Assembly (NCBI GenBank): GCA_964342855.1
Contig: CAYFIB010000004.1
Coordinates: 1-64,000 of the forward strand
DNA length: 64,000 bases
Direction: 5' to 3'
From: JBCBJX01 sp964342855
GTDB taxonomy: Bacteria; Pseudomonadota; Alphaproteobacteria; Caulobacterales; Parvularculaceae
Shown one piece after another: positions 8,315 to 19,120 of this stretch; position 1 is the first letter of the stretch; the number at the start of each line of letters is the position of its first letter. The translations under genes and the position numbers were made by a program. Under the pieces are notes generated by a model that was given only the letters and a program-made list of their open reading frames with translations, made no database searches and had not been told where the DNA came from.

Positions 8315-9433
8315 ATGATTGTCACCATCGAGCGGTCCGCCTTCCTGAAAGCGCTCGGACACGTGCAGAGCGTCGTCGAGCGTCGGAACACCATTCCGAT
8401 CCTCGCCAACGTTCTTCTGCAGGCCGATGGCGCGACGCTTTCGCTGACGGCGACGGATCTGGACGTGGAGGTCGCCGAACGCGCGCCCGCCGATGTCGGG
8501 ACGCCGGGCGCCGTCACCGCGCCCGCCCACACGCTCTTCGAGATCGTCAAGCGCCTGCCGGAAGGCGCCCAGGCGCGTCTTGAAACCCAGCCGGAGCAGG
8601 GGCGGCTGAAGCTTTCCTCCGGTCGGTCGCAATTCACCCTCGCGATCCTTCCTGACGATGAGTTTCCGGCGCTCTCCGCCGATGATCTCGACGTTCAGTT
8701 CTCCATACAGGCGGGCGAGTTGAAGCGTCTGATCGACAAGGCGCACTTCGCCATGTCGCAAGAAGAGACGCGCTACTATCTGAACGGCGTGTACTTCCAT
8801 CCCTATACGGATGGGGACGCGCCGCTCCTGCGCGCCGCCGCAACGGACGGTCACCGCCTCGCCCGCGTCGACGCCGATCTCCCTGCGGGGGGCGAGGCCA
8901 TGCCGGGCGTGATCGTTCCCCGCAAGACGGTGCTGGAGCTGCGCCGCCTGCTCGACGACGCGGACGATGTCGTCGGCATCGAGGTGTCGCCGTCCAAGAT
9001 CCGGTTCCGCTTCGGCGAGTTGGTGCTCACCTCCAAGCTCGTGGACGGATCGTTCCCGGACTATCAGCGCGTCATTCCCGCCGGCAACGACAAGGCGATG
9101 CGGGTGGAGACGGACGAATTCAAACGCGCCGTCGACCGCGTGGCGACCGTCTCGGCAGACCGCACGCGCTCGGTGAAGATGGTGATGGAGCAGGACAAGC
9201 TGCGCCTCGCCGTCAACAACCCGGAAGCGGGCTCGGCGCTGGAGGAGCTCTCGGTCGATTACGGTTCCGACGCCCTCGAGATCGGCTTCAACGCGCGTTA
9301 CCTCACCGACGTCGCGAACCAGGTCGATGGCGGCGCTATGACCTTTTCGTTCGCCGACGCCGCGTCTCCAACCCTCATTCATGATGAGGAAGAGCCGCGG
9401 GCGCTCTACGTGCTGATGCCGCTTCGGGTGTGA
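8315..9433 (+). CDS. dnaN: DNA polymerase III beta subunit (sliding clamp)
   Basis: Ring-shaped processivity clamp of the replicative polymerase. The 372-residue protein shows the three-fold repeated clamp domain pattern: an MIVTIERSAFLKAL amino terminus, an LSLTATDLDVEV segment, RYYLNGVYF in the second domain, and a terminal YVLMPLRV, the typical clamp ending. It lies 122 bases downstream of dnaA and its stop codon overlaps the GTG start of recF (GTGTGA), so recF is translationally coupled to it. Confidence 0.97.
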   Translation: MIVTIERSAFLKALGHVQSVVERRNTIPILANVLLQADGATLSLTATDLDVEVAERAPADVGTPGAVTAPAHTLFEIVKRLPEGAQARLETQPEQGRLKLSSGRSQFTLAILPDDEFPALSADDLDVQFSIQAGELKRLIDKAHFAMSQEETRYYLNGVYFHPYTDGDAPLLRAAATDGHRLARVDADLPAGGEAMPGVIVPRKTVLELRRLLDDADDVVGIEVSPSKIRFRFGELVLTSKLVDGSFPDYQRVIPAGNDKAMRVETDEFKRAVDRVATVSADRTRSVKMVMEQDKLRLAVNNPEAGSALEELSVDYGSDALEIGFNARYLTDVANQVDGGAMTFSFADAASPTLIHDEEEPRALYVLMPLRV

Positions 9434-10554
9434 GCGCGGCCCGCCTCGCGCGCCTGTCGCTGCAGGACTATCGGTCCTATTCCGCCGTCGACATCCGCTT
9501 CGACGGGCGTCCGGTGGCGTTCTTCGGGCCGAACGGCGCGGGCAAAACCAATCTTCTTGAAGCGCTCTCCCTGTTCGCTCCCGGGCGCGGTTTGCGGCGC
9601 GCGACCCTGAAAGACCTTCCGCGAACGGATGGCGTCGGCGGGTGGGCGGCGTCGTTGACGATGGCGGACACTGACGGCGACGTGCGGCTCGGCGTCGGGG
9701 CGGACGCCGGGGCGCCGGACAAGAAGCTGTGCCGCGTGGATGGCGAGGCGACGGGCCCCGGCGCCTTCGCCGAGCGCCTGCGTTTCCTGTGGTTGACCCC
9801 GGCGCTCGACCGTCTGTTCGCGGAGGGCGCCGGCGAGCGCCGCCGGTTTCTGGACCGGATGACCCTCGCCCATGAGCCTGCGCACGCGGGCGCCGCTTCG
9901 GCCTTTGAGCGCGCCATGCGCGAACGTCAGAAGTTGCTGGACGATGGGCGCGCCGATCCCGCCTGGCTCGACGGGCTGGAGGCGCGCATGGCCGAAGCGG
10001 GCGTCGCCATCGCCGCCGCGCGCCGGGCGATGGTCGACCGTCTGGAGGCCTCCTCGGTCGCCGAGGGCGCTTTTCCCGCAGCGGAAATCGAAATCGAGGG
10101 CGTTCTGGAGCGCACGATAAGCGGCGAGGACCGCGCGGCGGTGGAGGCCGGATACCTCGAACGGCTCGCCCGCGCGCGCCGTCGGGACGCCGACGCCGGT
10201 CGTGCGCTGGAAGGGCCGCACCGGTCCGATCTCAAGGTCGTTCACGCCGCGAAAGGCCAGCCCGCGAAGGCGTGTTCGACCGGCGAACAGAAGGCGCTTC
10301 TCATCGGTCTCGTTCTCGCCAACGCCAAGGCGCTCAAAATCGCGGAACCCCTTGGTCCGCCATTGGTTTTATTGCTCGATGAACTGGCCGCGCATCTCGA
10401 CGAGAGCCGTCGTTCCGCGCTATTCTCCGCTATCGATTCGTTAGGCGTTCAGGCGTTTTCGACGGGCTCCGACAGGCCTTTGTTCGACGCTTGGGAAGAA
10501 CGCTGTCAACGCGTCCGTATCGAAGCTGGCGCCGCGTATCCCGAAGACGGGTAG
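9430..10554 (+). CDS. recF: DNA replication and repair protein RecF
   Basis: SMC-like ATPase that acts with RecO and RecR to load RecA at single-strand gaps. The 374-residue product has LQDYRSY near residue 14, a Walker A GPNGAGKTN at about residues 34-42, a signature region around GPHRSDL and CSTGEQKALLIGLVLA, and a Walker B LVLLLDELAAHLD. The start is GTG at 9430, overlapping the dnaN stop by four bases. It is followed by gyrB after 45 bases, the classical order. Confidence 0.95.
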   Translation: MSAARLARLSLQDYRSYSAVDIRFDGRPVAFFGPNGAGKTNLLEALSLFAPGRGLRRATLKDLPRTDGVGGWAASLTMADTDGDVRLGVGADAGAPDKKLCRVDGEATGPGAFAERLRFLWLTPALDRLFAEGAGERRRFLDRMTLAHEPAHAGAASAFERAMRERQKLLDDGRADPAWLDGLEARMAEAGVAIAAARRAMVDRLEASSVAEGAFPAAEIEIEGVLERTISGEDRAAVEAGYLERLARARRRDADAGRALEGPHRSDLKVVHAAKGQPAKACSTGEQKALLIGLVLANAKALKIAEPLGPPLVLLLDELAAHLDESRRSALFSAIDSLGVQAFSTGSDRPLFDAWEERCQRVRIEAGAAYPEDG

Positions 10555-10599
10555 CGGCGCGCGCGATCGCGAACGCACGGCATGGAAAGCTGGTAAATC

Positions 10600-13026
<2,427 letters not shown>

Positions 13027-13132
13027 ATTCAAAGTCTGCGTGCAGTAACGCGCCCTGCCGGTGGCCGGAGGGCGAAGTTAGTGCTATCTTTTGTTCACAG
13101 TCTCTGTTGGAAAGATGACTTCGGGGGAAGTG

Positions 13133-13894
13133 ATGAAGCGGATTCTTGCAACGATTTCTGGCGTTTCGGCCTTGTTTTTCGCCACTACGGGTCACGCGGC
13201 GCTGATCGGCGCGAACGAAGCGGGCCTCGGCGCCGGCGATGACGGCTTCAATCTGACGGTCGATACCGCGACCGGCCTTGAGTGGGCCGATCTGAGCCTC
13301 GCGCAGGAACCGTTCGATAATATCAAGGACCAGTTCGCCGCCCTCGGCTTCCGGCGGGCGACGCGGAACGAAGTCGTCGAGCTGTTCGCCAACGCCGGGC
13401 TGGTCGATCCGGATACGGGGCTTCCGTTCAACGAACTGACCGTTAATGTCGACGGCGCGCCGCCCGCGAGCGTCGGCCTTACTGACGCCGAGTTCCAGTC
13501 GCTGTTCGCCGTTGCAGAAACCCTCATTCAGATGCTCGGACAAACGGGCGGCAACAGCACAGACGTCTTCCGCGTCAGCGGCACGACGGAAGAAGTAAAG
13601 CCGGAGAGCGGCGCCTCGCAGCTTCACAATCTGCTCACGGTCGGGATCACGTATTCGCCGTTCGTGACAATCCCGCCGGGCGGATGCCTCGGCAAAGCGG
13701 GCGACCCTGGTTGCTTCGAGCGCGGCCTCTCCATCGTCACCGAAGGAACGGGGCCGAGCGACAGCGGCGCTGTCGGCGATGCGGGTATTTTCTTCGTGCG
13801 CGGTTCTGACCCGATCGAAACCTCGGCCCCCGCCGGTTTCGGTCTCACCCTGCTCGGCGCCGCGGCGCTCTATCTGCGCCGCCGCCGCACCTGA
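13133..13894 (+). CDS. Secreted protein with PEP-CTERM-like sorting tail
   Basis: A 253-residue exported protein of unknown function. Residues 1-22 are a signal peptide (MKRILATISG, hydrophobic core, ending GHAA). The mature part contains LTVDTATGLEWADLSL and a following LGFRRATRNEVVELFANAG, a module I associate with PEP-CTERM surface proteins. The carboxy end is a tripartite sorting-type tail: SAPAGFG, then a hydrophobic stretch, then a basic RRRRT end. The APAG sequence departs from the canonical VPEP. An exosortase would be expected elsewhere in the genome. I used the ATG at 13133, preceded by GGGGGAAG, rather than the ATG at 13091. The gene stands alone after gyrB. Confidence 0.7.
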   Translation: MKRILATISGVSALFFATTGHAALIGANEAGLGAGDDGFNLTVDTATGLEWADLSLAQEPFDNIKDQFAALGFRRATRNEVVELFANAGLVDPDTGLPFNELTVNVDGAPPASVGLTDAEFQSLFAVAETLIQMLGQTGGNSTDVFRVSGTTEEVKPESGASQLHNLLTVGITYSPFVTIPPGGCLGKAGDPGCFERGLSIVTEGTGPSDSGAVGDAGIFFVRGSDPIETSAPAGFGLTLLGAAALYLRRRRT

Positions 13895-13954
13895 GGAAAC
13901 GCGCCGAGATCGGCGCTGTTGATCTCGTGTATGGAAATCCGTGTCAGGATTTGA

Positions 13955-14560
13955 TTAAGCCGAAGGAGCGGCGCGGAGCCGCTCCACGTCGCTCGCCATG
14001 CTCTCGGCGAGCGCGCGGAGCTTCTCCGGCGCGCATCCGCGCTGCGCTTCGATGCGCAACGCCGTGAGTTCCGCCTGAAACCGGTGCGCCAGTAGATCGA
14101 TATCGGCGTCCGCGGAAAGTTCGCCCAGCTCTTTCGCGCGTTGGAAACCGCGCACGATCTCCCCTTGCATATCATCAAGGTACTGACGGGAGCGCGCGGC
14201 GATTTCGGCGTCCTCCAGCGTCGCGTCCAGCATGGTTTTCACGACCATGCAGGCATAGGGACCGTTTCCGGTCCGCTCGGTATCCGCGAACGACAGCAGA
14301 AAGTCCGCGAGCGCGCAGAGCGGCGAGGTGGTCGTCTCGACAATTGCGCTCAGCTCGTCCCGTCCGGCGACGAAGTAGCGGTCGAGGCTCTCCAGAAACA
14401 ACGCCTCCTTGCTCTTGAACGCCGCATAGATGCTGCCCGGCTTCATGGAGAGGGCGGCTTCAAGGTCCTTCAGCGAGGTGGCGTGATAGCCCTTGCGCCA
14501 GAACAGCGCCGTCGCGGCCGCCAGCGCCGCGTCGCGATCATATGGTTGGGCGCGTCCCAT
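13955..14560 (-). CDS. TetR/AcrR family transcriptional repressor
   Basis: A 201-residue one-component regulator. The amino-terminal helix-turn-helix is clear: ALAAATALFWRKGYHATSLKDLEAALSM and GSIYAAFKSKEALFLE at about residues 12-56. The ligand-binding carboxy domain resembles the TetR_C form of alphaproteobacterial regulators but I cannot name its effector. It diverges from the AhpD-like gene, and the space between them carries two 16-bp palindromes that are likely its operators. The best inference is that it represses the divergent gene and possibly itself. Confidence 0.9.
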   Translation of the reverse strand: MGRAQPYDRDAALAAATALFWRKGYHATSLKDLEAALSMKPGSIYAAFKSKEALFLESLDRYFVAGRDELSAIVETTTSPLCALADFLLSFADTERTGNGPYACMVVKTMLDATLEDAEIAARSRQYLDDMQGEIVRGFQRAKELGELSADADIDLLAHRFQAELTALRIEAQRGCAPEKLRALAESMASDVERLRAAPSA

Positions 14561-14615
14561 GGCGTTGAAACTAGGCGGAGTTTTCGAAGAAGTCCCGCGT
14601 CACGCGCTCTCAAAT

Positions 14616-14655
14616 TTGAGTGATTGCTCAAATTGAGCATTGAGCGATCGCTCAA
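14616..14655. promoter_or_regulatory. Twin palindromic operators between tetR-like and AhpD-like genes
   Basis: Two related 16-bp sites: TTGAGTGATTGCTCAA at 14616-14631 (imperfect dyad) and TTGAGCGATCGCTCAA at 14640-14655 (perfect dyad). Their centres are 24 bp apart. They share TTGAG/CTCAA half-sites and lie between divergent genes, as expected for TetR-family operators. Confidence 0.75.
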
Positions 14656-14714
14656 AAGGGCGCACGTCCGCGGCGTCGCCCGGCCCAGCGCCGCCAAACA
14701 GAGGACACGACGCC

Positions 14715-15278
14715 ATGACAGACTTCACGCTTTACGACGCCACGACCGCCCCGGAAGACGCAAAACCCCTGCTCGCCAAATCGCAGGCCGCGTTCGGCAT
14801 GCTGCCGGGCCTCCACAAGGTGATGGCGGAAGCGCCTGGCCTGCTCGACGCCTATCAGGTCGCGCACTCGAACTTTCAGAACTCCAGCTTCAACAATGAT
14901 GAGCAGACCGTCGTCTGGCAGACGATCAACGTCGAAAACGAGTGCCATTACTGCGTTCCCGCGCACACCGGCATCGCGAAAAGCGTCGGCGTCGATGATG
15001 TGATCATCAACGCTCTGCGCACCAACACGCCGCTGCCGACGGATCATCTTGAAGCCCTGCGCGAATTCACGCTGAAGATCGTCCGCCAGCGCGGCGACGT
15101 GTCGGACGCGGACGTTCAGGCGTTTCTCGATGCGGGCTACACCAAGCGTCAGGTTCTAGAAGTGGTGCTCGGCTACGCCCAGAAGGTGATGTCCAACTAC
15201 GTGAACCGCCTCGCGCAGACGCCGGTCGATCCGGCGTTCCAGAAATTCATCTGGTCGCCGTCCGACAAGGCCGCGTAA
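14715..15278 (+). CDS. AhpD-like carboxymuconolactone decarboxylase family protein
   Basis: A 187-residue all-helical protein of the CMD/AhpD group, which includes thiol-dependent peroxidases. The key signature ENECHYCVPAHTGIAK (about residues 75-90) contains the CxxC redox pair and the following His, as in AhpD-type enzymes. The carboxy half is a helical repeat with LEVVLGYAQKVMSNYVNRL. The ATG at 14715 is chosen because it has AGAGGA upstream and an extension to 14640 would run through the operator. It is divergent from the TetR gene and followed by a strong terminator, so it forms a one-gene unit. A peroxidase or oxidative/electrophile stress role is inference. Confidence 0.88.
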   Translation: MTDFTLYDATTAPEDAKPLLAKSQAAFGMLPGLHKVMAEAPGLLDAYQVAHSNFQNSSFNNDEQTVVWQTINVENECHYCVPAHTGIAKSVGVDDVIINALRTNTPLPTDHLEALREFTLKIVRQRGDVSDADVQAFLDAGYTKRQVLEVVLGYAQKVMSNYVNRLAQTPVDPAFQKFIWSPSDKAA

Positions 15279-15302
15279 GCCGGACGACGCGTGAGAGCCT
15301 CG

Positions 15303-15332
15303 AAAAGCCCCGCCATTCGCGCGGGGCTTTTT
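15303..15332 (+). terminator. Rho-independent terminator after AhpD-like gene
   Basis: Stem GCCCCGC (15307-15313) pairs with GCGGGGC (15321-15327), extended by A-T pairs into a T-run at 15328-15332. It excludes the GTG at 15334 as a likely start for the following transporter. Confidence 0.85.
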
Positions 15333-15396
15333 AGTGGCCGCGCGCCCGGCGCTTCGTGTTAGGGGAGGGCGAACGCAAGCGACTGACAGGGCGAGG

Positions 15397-17004
15397 GTGA
15401 GCGAAAGGGCGACGAGCGACAACGCGCCGAACTGCCCGCGGGGCGACCGCAAATACGTGCTGGCCGCCTCCGTGCTCGGATCGTCCATGGCGTTCATCGA
15501 CGGGACGGCGGTGACGCTCGCCCTGCAGCCCATTCAGGAAAACCTCGGCGCCGGGCTTTCGGACATCCTCTGGATCTCCAACGCCTACACCCTTGTGCTC
15601 GCCGCGTTCATTCTCGTCGGCGGGTCCATGGGCGATCTGTTCGGGCGGCGCGGGGTATTCCTCGCCGGCGTGGCGCTCTTCGTCGTCGCCTCCATGCTCT
15701 GCGGGCTCGCGCCGAACCCGGCCGCCCTCATCGCCGGGCGTGCGGCGCAGGGGCTGGGCGCGGCGCTTCTTGCGCCGATATCGCTGACGCTCATCGCGGC
15801 GGCCTATCCGAAAGAAGAACGCGGCAAGGCCATCGGCGCGTGGGCGGCGGCCTCGGCCATCATGACGGCGGTCGGCCCGCCGCTTGGCGGCTTCCTCGCC
15901 GAAGCCGTCAGCTGGCGGTGGATCTTCTTCATCAACGCGCCCCTTGGCGCGTTCGCCATCCTCCTCACCCTGTGGAAGACGCCGAAGCAGGAGCTGGCCG
16001 AGCGCCCCGCCGCCATCGACTGGACCGGGGCGGGGCTTGCGGTCCTCGCGCTGGGCGCCATCGCCTGGGGGCTCATCACCCTGAGCGCGGTGTCGGGCGA
16101 AGGCGCATCGGCGCCGACGCCCGGCGCCGGCGGGCGAACCTTCGCCTGGGCGGCCATCGGCCTCGGGGTCGCCGCGGCCGTGGCCTTCCTCCGTCAGGAG
16201 TTGCGTGCGCCCGCGCCCATGGCGCCGCCCGCGCTCTTTGCGTCGCGCGCATTCAATGTCGTCAATCTACTGACGTTCTGTCTCTACGGCGCCTTCAGCG
16301 GGCTGTTCCTCTTCTACCCCATCGTTCTGAAAGAGGCCTATGGCTACGGCGTCGACATGACGGGGCGCACGTTTCTCGGCTTCGCGGTCACCATGGGGCT
16401 CCTCTCGCGGGTTTCCGGCGGGCTCATTGATCGCTTCGGGACGAGGGCGATGCTGACGGTCGGCTCCCTCATCGCAAGCCTCGGCATGTGGTGGATGGCG
16501 CTTTCGCCTTTCGCGGCCGAGATCGTGCTCGGCGCCTTCGTCGGGATGCTGATTTTCGGGACGGGCATGTCCGTCGTCGTGCCCGCGCTTTCAACGGCGA
16601 TCTTCAATTCGACCGAGGACGCGAACCATGGCGCGGCGTCGGGCGTGAACAACGCCGTCGCGCGCACGGGCACGCTCTTCGCCGTCGCGGGCTTCGGCGT
16701 CGTCGCGGCCATGGGCTTCGAGGCGGCGGCGGGGGAGGGCGCGCGCGCAGCGGGCTTCGGCGCGGGGAGCGCGACGCTCTCGGGCGCGGCGCTGGAGAAT
16801 TACCGCGCCGCCATGGCGTCGGGCTTCAACGCCGTCGGCTGGGGCGCGGTGATCCTGGGGCTGCTCTCTGCAGCCACGGCGGCGTTCCTTCTCACCGAAA
16901 GCGCGGAAGGCGGCGGCCTCCGGCGCGATCTCGCGCACATCCGCATGGTGCTCGCGCGACCGTTCGGTTTCGTCGCCGCCTTCCGGCGCAAGCGCGACAG
17001 CTGA
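15397..17004 (+). CDS. MFS transporter, DHA2 (14-helix) drug:H+ antiporter type
   Basis: Inner-membrane exporter of about 535 residues. The first helix contains SSMAFIDGTAVTLALQPIQ, and the loop between helices 2 and 3 has GGSMGDLFGRRGVFLAG, the MFS motif A. The antiporter motif C is seen in SAIMTAVGPPLGGFLAEAVSWRWIFFINAP. A long hydrophobic carboxy half fits 14 transmembrane helices. I prefer the GTG at 15397, preceded by AGGGCGAGG, because the 15334 GTG abuts the previous terminator. Substrate cannot be told. No adaptor (HlyD) or outer-membrane gene adjoins it. Confidence 0.88.
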   Translation: MSERATSDNAPNCPRGDRKYVLAASVLGSSMAFIDGTAVTLALQPIQENLGAGLSDILWISNAYTLVLAAFILVGGSMGDLFGRRGVFLAGVALFVVASMLCGLAPNPAALIAGRAAQGLGAALLAPISLTLIAAAYPKEERGKAIGAWAAASAIMTAVGPPLGGFLAEAVSWRWIFFINAPLGAFAILLTLWKTPKQELAERPAAIDWTGAGLAVLALGAIAWGLITLSAVSGEGASAPTPGAGGRTFAWAAIGLGVAAAVAFLRQELRAPAPMAPPALFASRAFNVVNLLTFCLYGAFSGLFLFYPIVLKEAYGYGVDMTGRTFLGFAVTMGLLSRVSGGLIDRFGTRAMLTVGSLIASLGMWWMALSPFAAEIVLGAFVGMLIFGTGMSVVVPALSTAIFNSTEDANHGAASGVNNAVARTGTLFAVAGFGVVAAMGFEAAAGEGARAAGFGAGSATLSGAALENYRAAMASGFNAVGWGAVILGLLSAATAAFLLTESAEGGGLRRDLAHIRMVLARPFGFVAAFRRKRDS

Positions 17005-17070
17005 GGCGCCCCGTTGCGCGCGAGGCGCGCGTCGATAGGGTGCGCGGGACGAAACTTCAGGACCTGCCCC

Positions 17071-18045
17071 ATGCTCGACGCCGCCGATCCCGTTTCCGCT
17101 CTCCGCTCCGACTGGACGCGCGAGGAGACCGAGGCGCTGTTCGAGCTGCCGCTGATCGATCTCATCCTGAAAGCGCAAGAGGTCCATCGCGCCCACCATG
17201 AGCCCAACGAGGTGGAGACCGCGCAGCTCCTCTCCATCAAGACCGGCGGCTGCCCGGAGGATTGCGGCTACTGCAACCAGTCCGCCCATTTCGATACGGG
17301 GCTGAAGGCGTCGAAACTGATGCAGGCGGACGCCGTCGTCGCGGCGGCGGAGCGCGCGAAAGCGGGCGGCGCGGCGCGCTTCTGCATGGGCGCGGCCTGG
17401 CGGGAGCCGAAAGAGCGCGACATGCCCGCGCTTCTCGATATGGTCGGCCGCGTGAAGGCGCTCGGCCTCGAGACCTGCATGACCCTCGGCATGCTGACAG
17501 ACGAGCAGTCCGAACAGCTGGCTGACGCCGGGCTCGACTATTACAACCATAATATCGATACGTCGCCCGAGTACTATGACAAGGTGATCTCGACCCGGAC
17601 GTTCGAAGACCGCATCGAAACCCTCGCGCGCGTGCGAAAATCCGGCATGAAGGTCTGCTGCGGCGGAATCGTCGGCATGGGCGAGCAGGCCGAAGACCGC
17701 ATCGGCCTTCTCCTCGCGCTCGCGAATATGGATCCGCACCCGGAGAGCGTGCCGATCAACGCGCTGATGCCGGCGCCCGGCACGCCGCTTGCGGATGCGG
17801 ACCCCGTGGACGGCGTCACCTTCGCGCGGTTGTGCGCCGTCGCCCGCATTCTTATGCCGACTTCGGCGGTGCGGATCTCCGCAGGCCGCGAGAACATGAG
17901 CGTTGAAGCGCAGGCCCTCTGCTTCATGGCGGGCGCGAATTCGATCTTCATCGGCGACACGCTGCTGACGGCGAAGAACCCCGAAGCCGATACGGACGCG
18001 GCGATGTTCGCCGCGCTCGGCCTTGCGCCCGCCGCCTCAGCCTGA
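17071..18045 (+). CDS. bioB: Biotin synthase
   Basis: Radical SAM enzyme that inserts sulfur into dethiobiotin, the last step of biotin synthesis. The 324-residue protein has the SAM-cluster cysteines C61-x3-C65-x2-C68 in GGCPEDCGYCNQSAH. The [2Fe-2S] ligands are found in RFCMG, ETCMTLGML and KVCCGGIVGMGE, with the Arg ligand in VRISAGRENM. The ATG at 17071 has AGGA upstream and gives the family length; the longer frame at 17014 lacks support. No bioA, bioD or bioF lies nearby, so bioB is unlinked here. Its last nine bases overlap the convergent AEC transporter. Confidence 0.96.
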   Translation: MLDAADPVSALRSDWTREETEALFELPLIDLILKAQEVHRAHHEPNEVETAQLLSIKTGGCPEDCGYCNQSAHFDTGLKASKLMQADAVVAAAERAKAGGAARFCMGAAWREPKERDMPALLDMVGRVKALGLETCMTLGMLTDEQSEQLADAGLDYYNHNIDTSPEYYDKVISTRTFEDRIETLARVRKSGMKVCCGGIVGMGEQAEDRIGLLLALANMDPHPESVPINALMPAPGTPLADADPVDGVTFARLCAVARILMPTSAVRISAGRENMSVEAQALCFMAGANSIFIGDTLLTAKNPEADTDAAMFAALGLAPAASA

Positions 18046-18981
18046 CGGCGCGAAGATCAGCAGAACGGTCGAAACCGTCAGCATGGACAGGATGGTCGTC
18101 GCGGTCAGCGCGAGGGCGATGCGGCGCTGATAAATTCCGTAGTGCGCCGCCTGCACGTAGACGCCGACGCCCATGGGCACGCTGGTGAAAAGCGCCGCCG
18201 CGCCGATCTGCGCCCAGCTCGCGCCGATGAGGTGCATCGCGCCGATGACCAGCAGCGGCAGTAGGCAGAGCTTCAGCGCCGTTATGGCGAGTACGGATTG
18301 CAAGCCGCCCGCCGCCGGCGCGTCCCGCTTCTGCGCCAGAACGACGCCGAGGGAGAAGAGCGCCGCCGGCCCCGCCGCGCCGCCGAGGAAAAGGGCGAAG
18401 CGCTCCACCGGCTCCGGCAGGGACGCGCCGAGGGCGGAGAGAATGAACCCTGCGATCATGCCCATGGCGATGGGGTTGCGCGAGACGCGCTGCGCGGAGC
18501 CGAGGGCCTGCTCAGTGAAGCTGCGTTTCGCCCCGTCCTCGGGCGCGGTCATCAGGATGGCGCCGACGGACATGATGAAGATCCCCTCCATCAGGATCAG
18601 GATGAGAAAGGGGCCGCCCCAGCCGGGCACGGAGAGGGCGATGGGAATGCCGAGAAATACGGCGTTGCCGAGGGTCGATCCGAAGGCGTGGACCCCCGCC
18701 TCGCGTTTCGTCAGGGAGAGGAGTTTTCGGCCGACAAAATAGGCGCCCGCCATGACCGAAAGCGCGCAGGCGAGGTAGGTGAGGGCGTAAAACGCCGTCT
18801 CGCCGCTCGGCGGCGGGTTTGTCGCGGCGAACCGGAAAACCGCCGCGGGCATGGCGAAGAGGAAGACGAAGCGGTTGAGCGCGCCGGCGTTCGCCTCGCT
18901 CATCAGCCCGCGCCGCCCGGCGAGAAAACCCGTCAGGATGATCGCGTAAAGCGGGGCGGCGATGGTGATGACGCCGGACAT
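18037..18981 (-). CDS. AEC family transporter (auxin efflux carrier-like permease)
   Basis: A 314-residue inner-membrane protein with about ten hydrophobic segments in two five-helix halves. Family features are the early GFLAGRRGLMSEANAGALNRFVFLFAMPA, the mid-protein GNAVFLGIPIALSVPGWGG and the late GASWAQIGAAALFTSVPMGVGVYVQA. Bacterial members export or import small organic acids such as malate, but the substrate here is unknown. It is convergent with bioB (nine-base overlap) and stands alone. The plus-strand open frames across it are mirrors. Confidence 0.85.
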   Translation of the reverse strand: MSGVITIAAPLYAIILTGFLAGRRGLMSEANAGALNRFVFLFAMPAAVFRFAATNPPPSGETAFYALTYLACALSVMAGAYFVGRKLLSLTKREAGVHAFGSTLGNAVFLGIPIALSVPGWGGPFLILILMEGIFIMSVGAILMTAPEDGAKRSFTEQALGSAQRVSRNPIAMGMIAGFILSALGASLPEPVERFALFLGGAAGPAALFSLGVVLAQKRDAPAAGGLQSVLAITALKLCLLPLLVIGAMHLIGASWAQIGAAALFTSVPMGVGVYVQAAHYGIYQRRIALALTATTILSMLTVSTVLLIFAPSG

Positions 18982-19120
18982 GGGCGGGGATCCTTCGACG
19001 TTTGGTCGCGAACGTCGGTGCTAGCGGGGCCGCTCCGCAGCGGCAACTCGCCCGGCTCCCTTTCGCGCGGCCGGCAGCCTCGGTAGCGTCGCATGAAACA
19101 GCTTTGATCGGAGATCGCCC

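Noticed and set aside
8081..9382. A 433-residue minus-strand open frame
   Set aside because: Antisense to dnaN, whose identity is secure.
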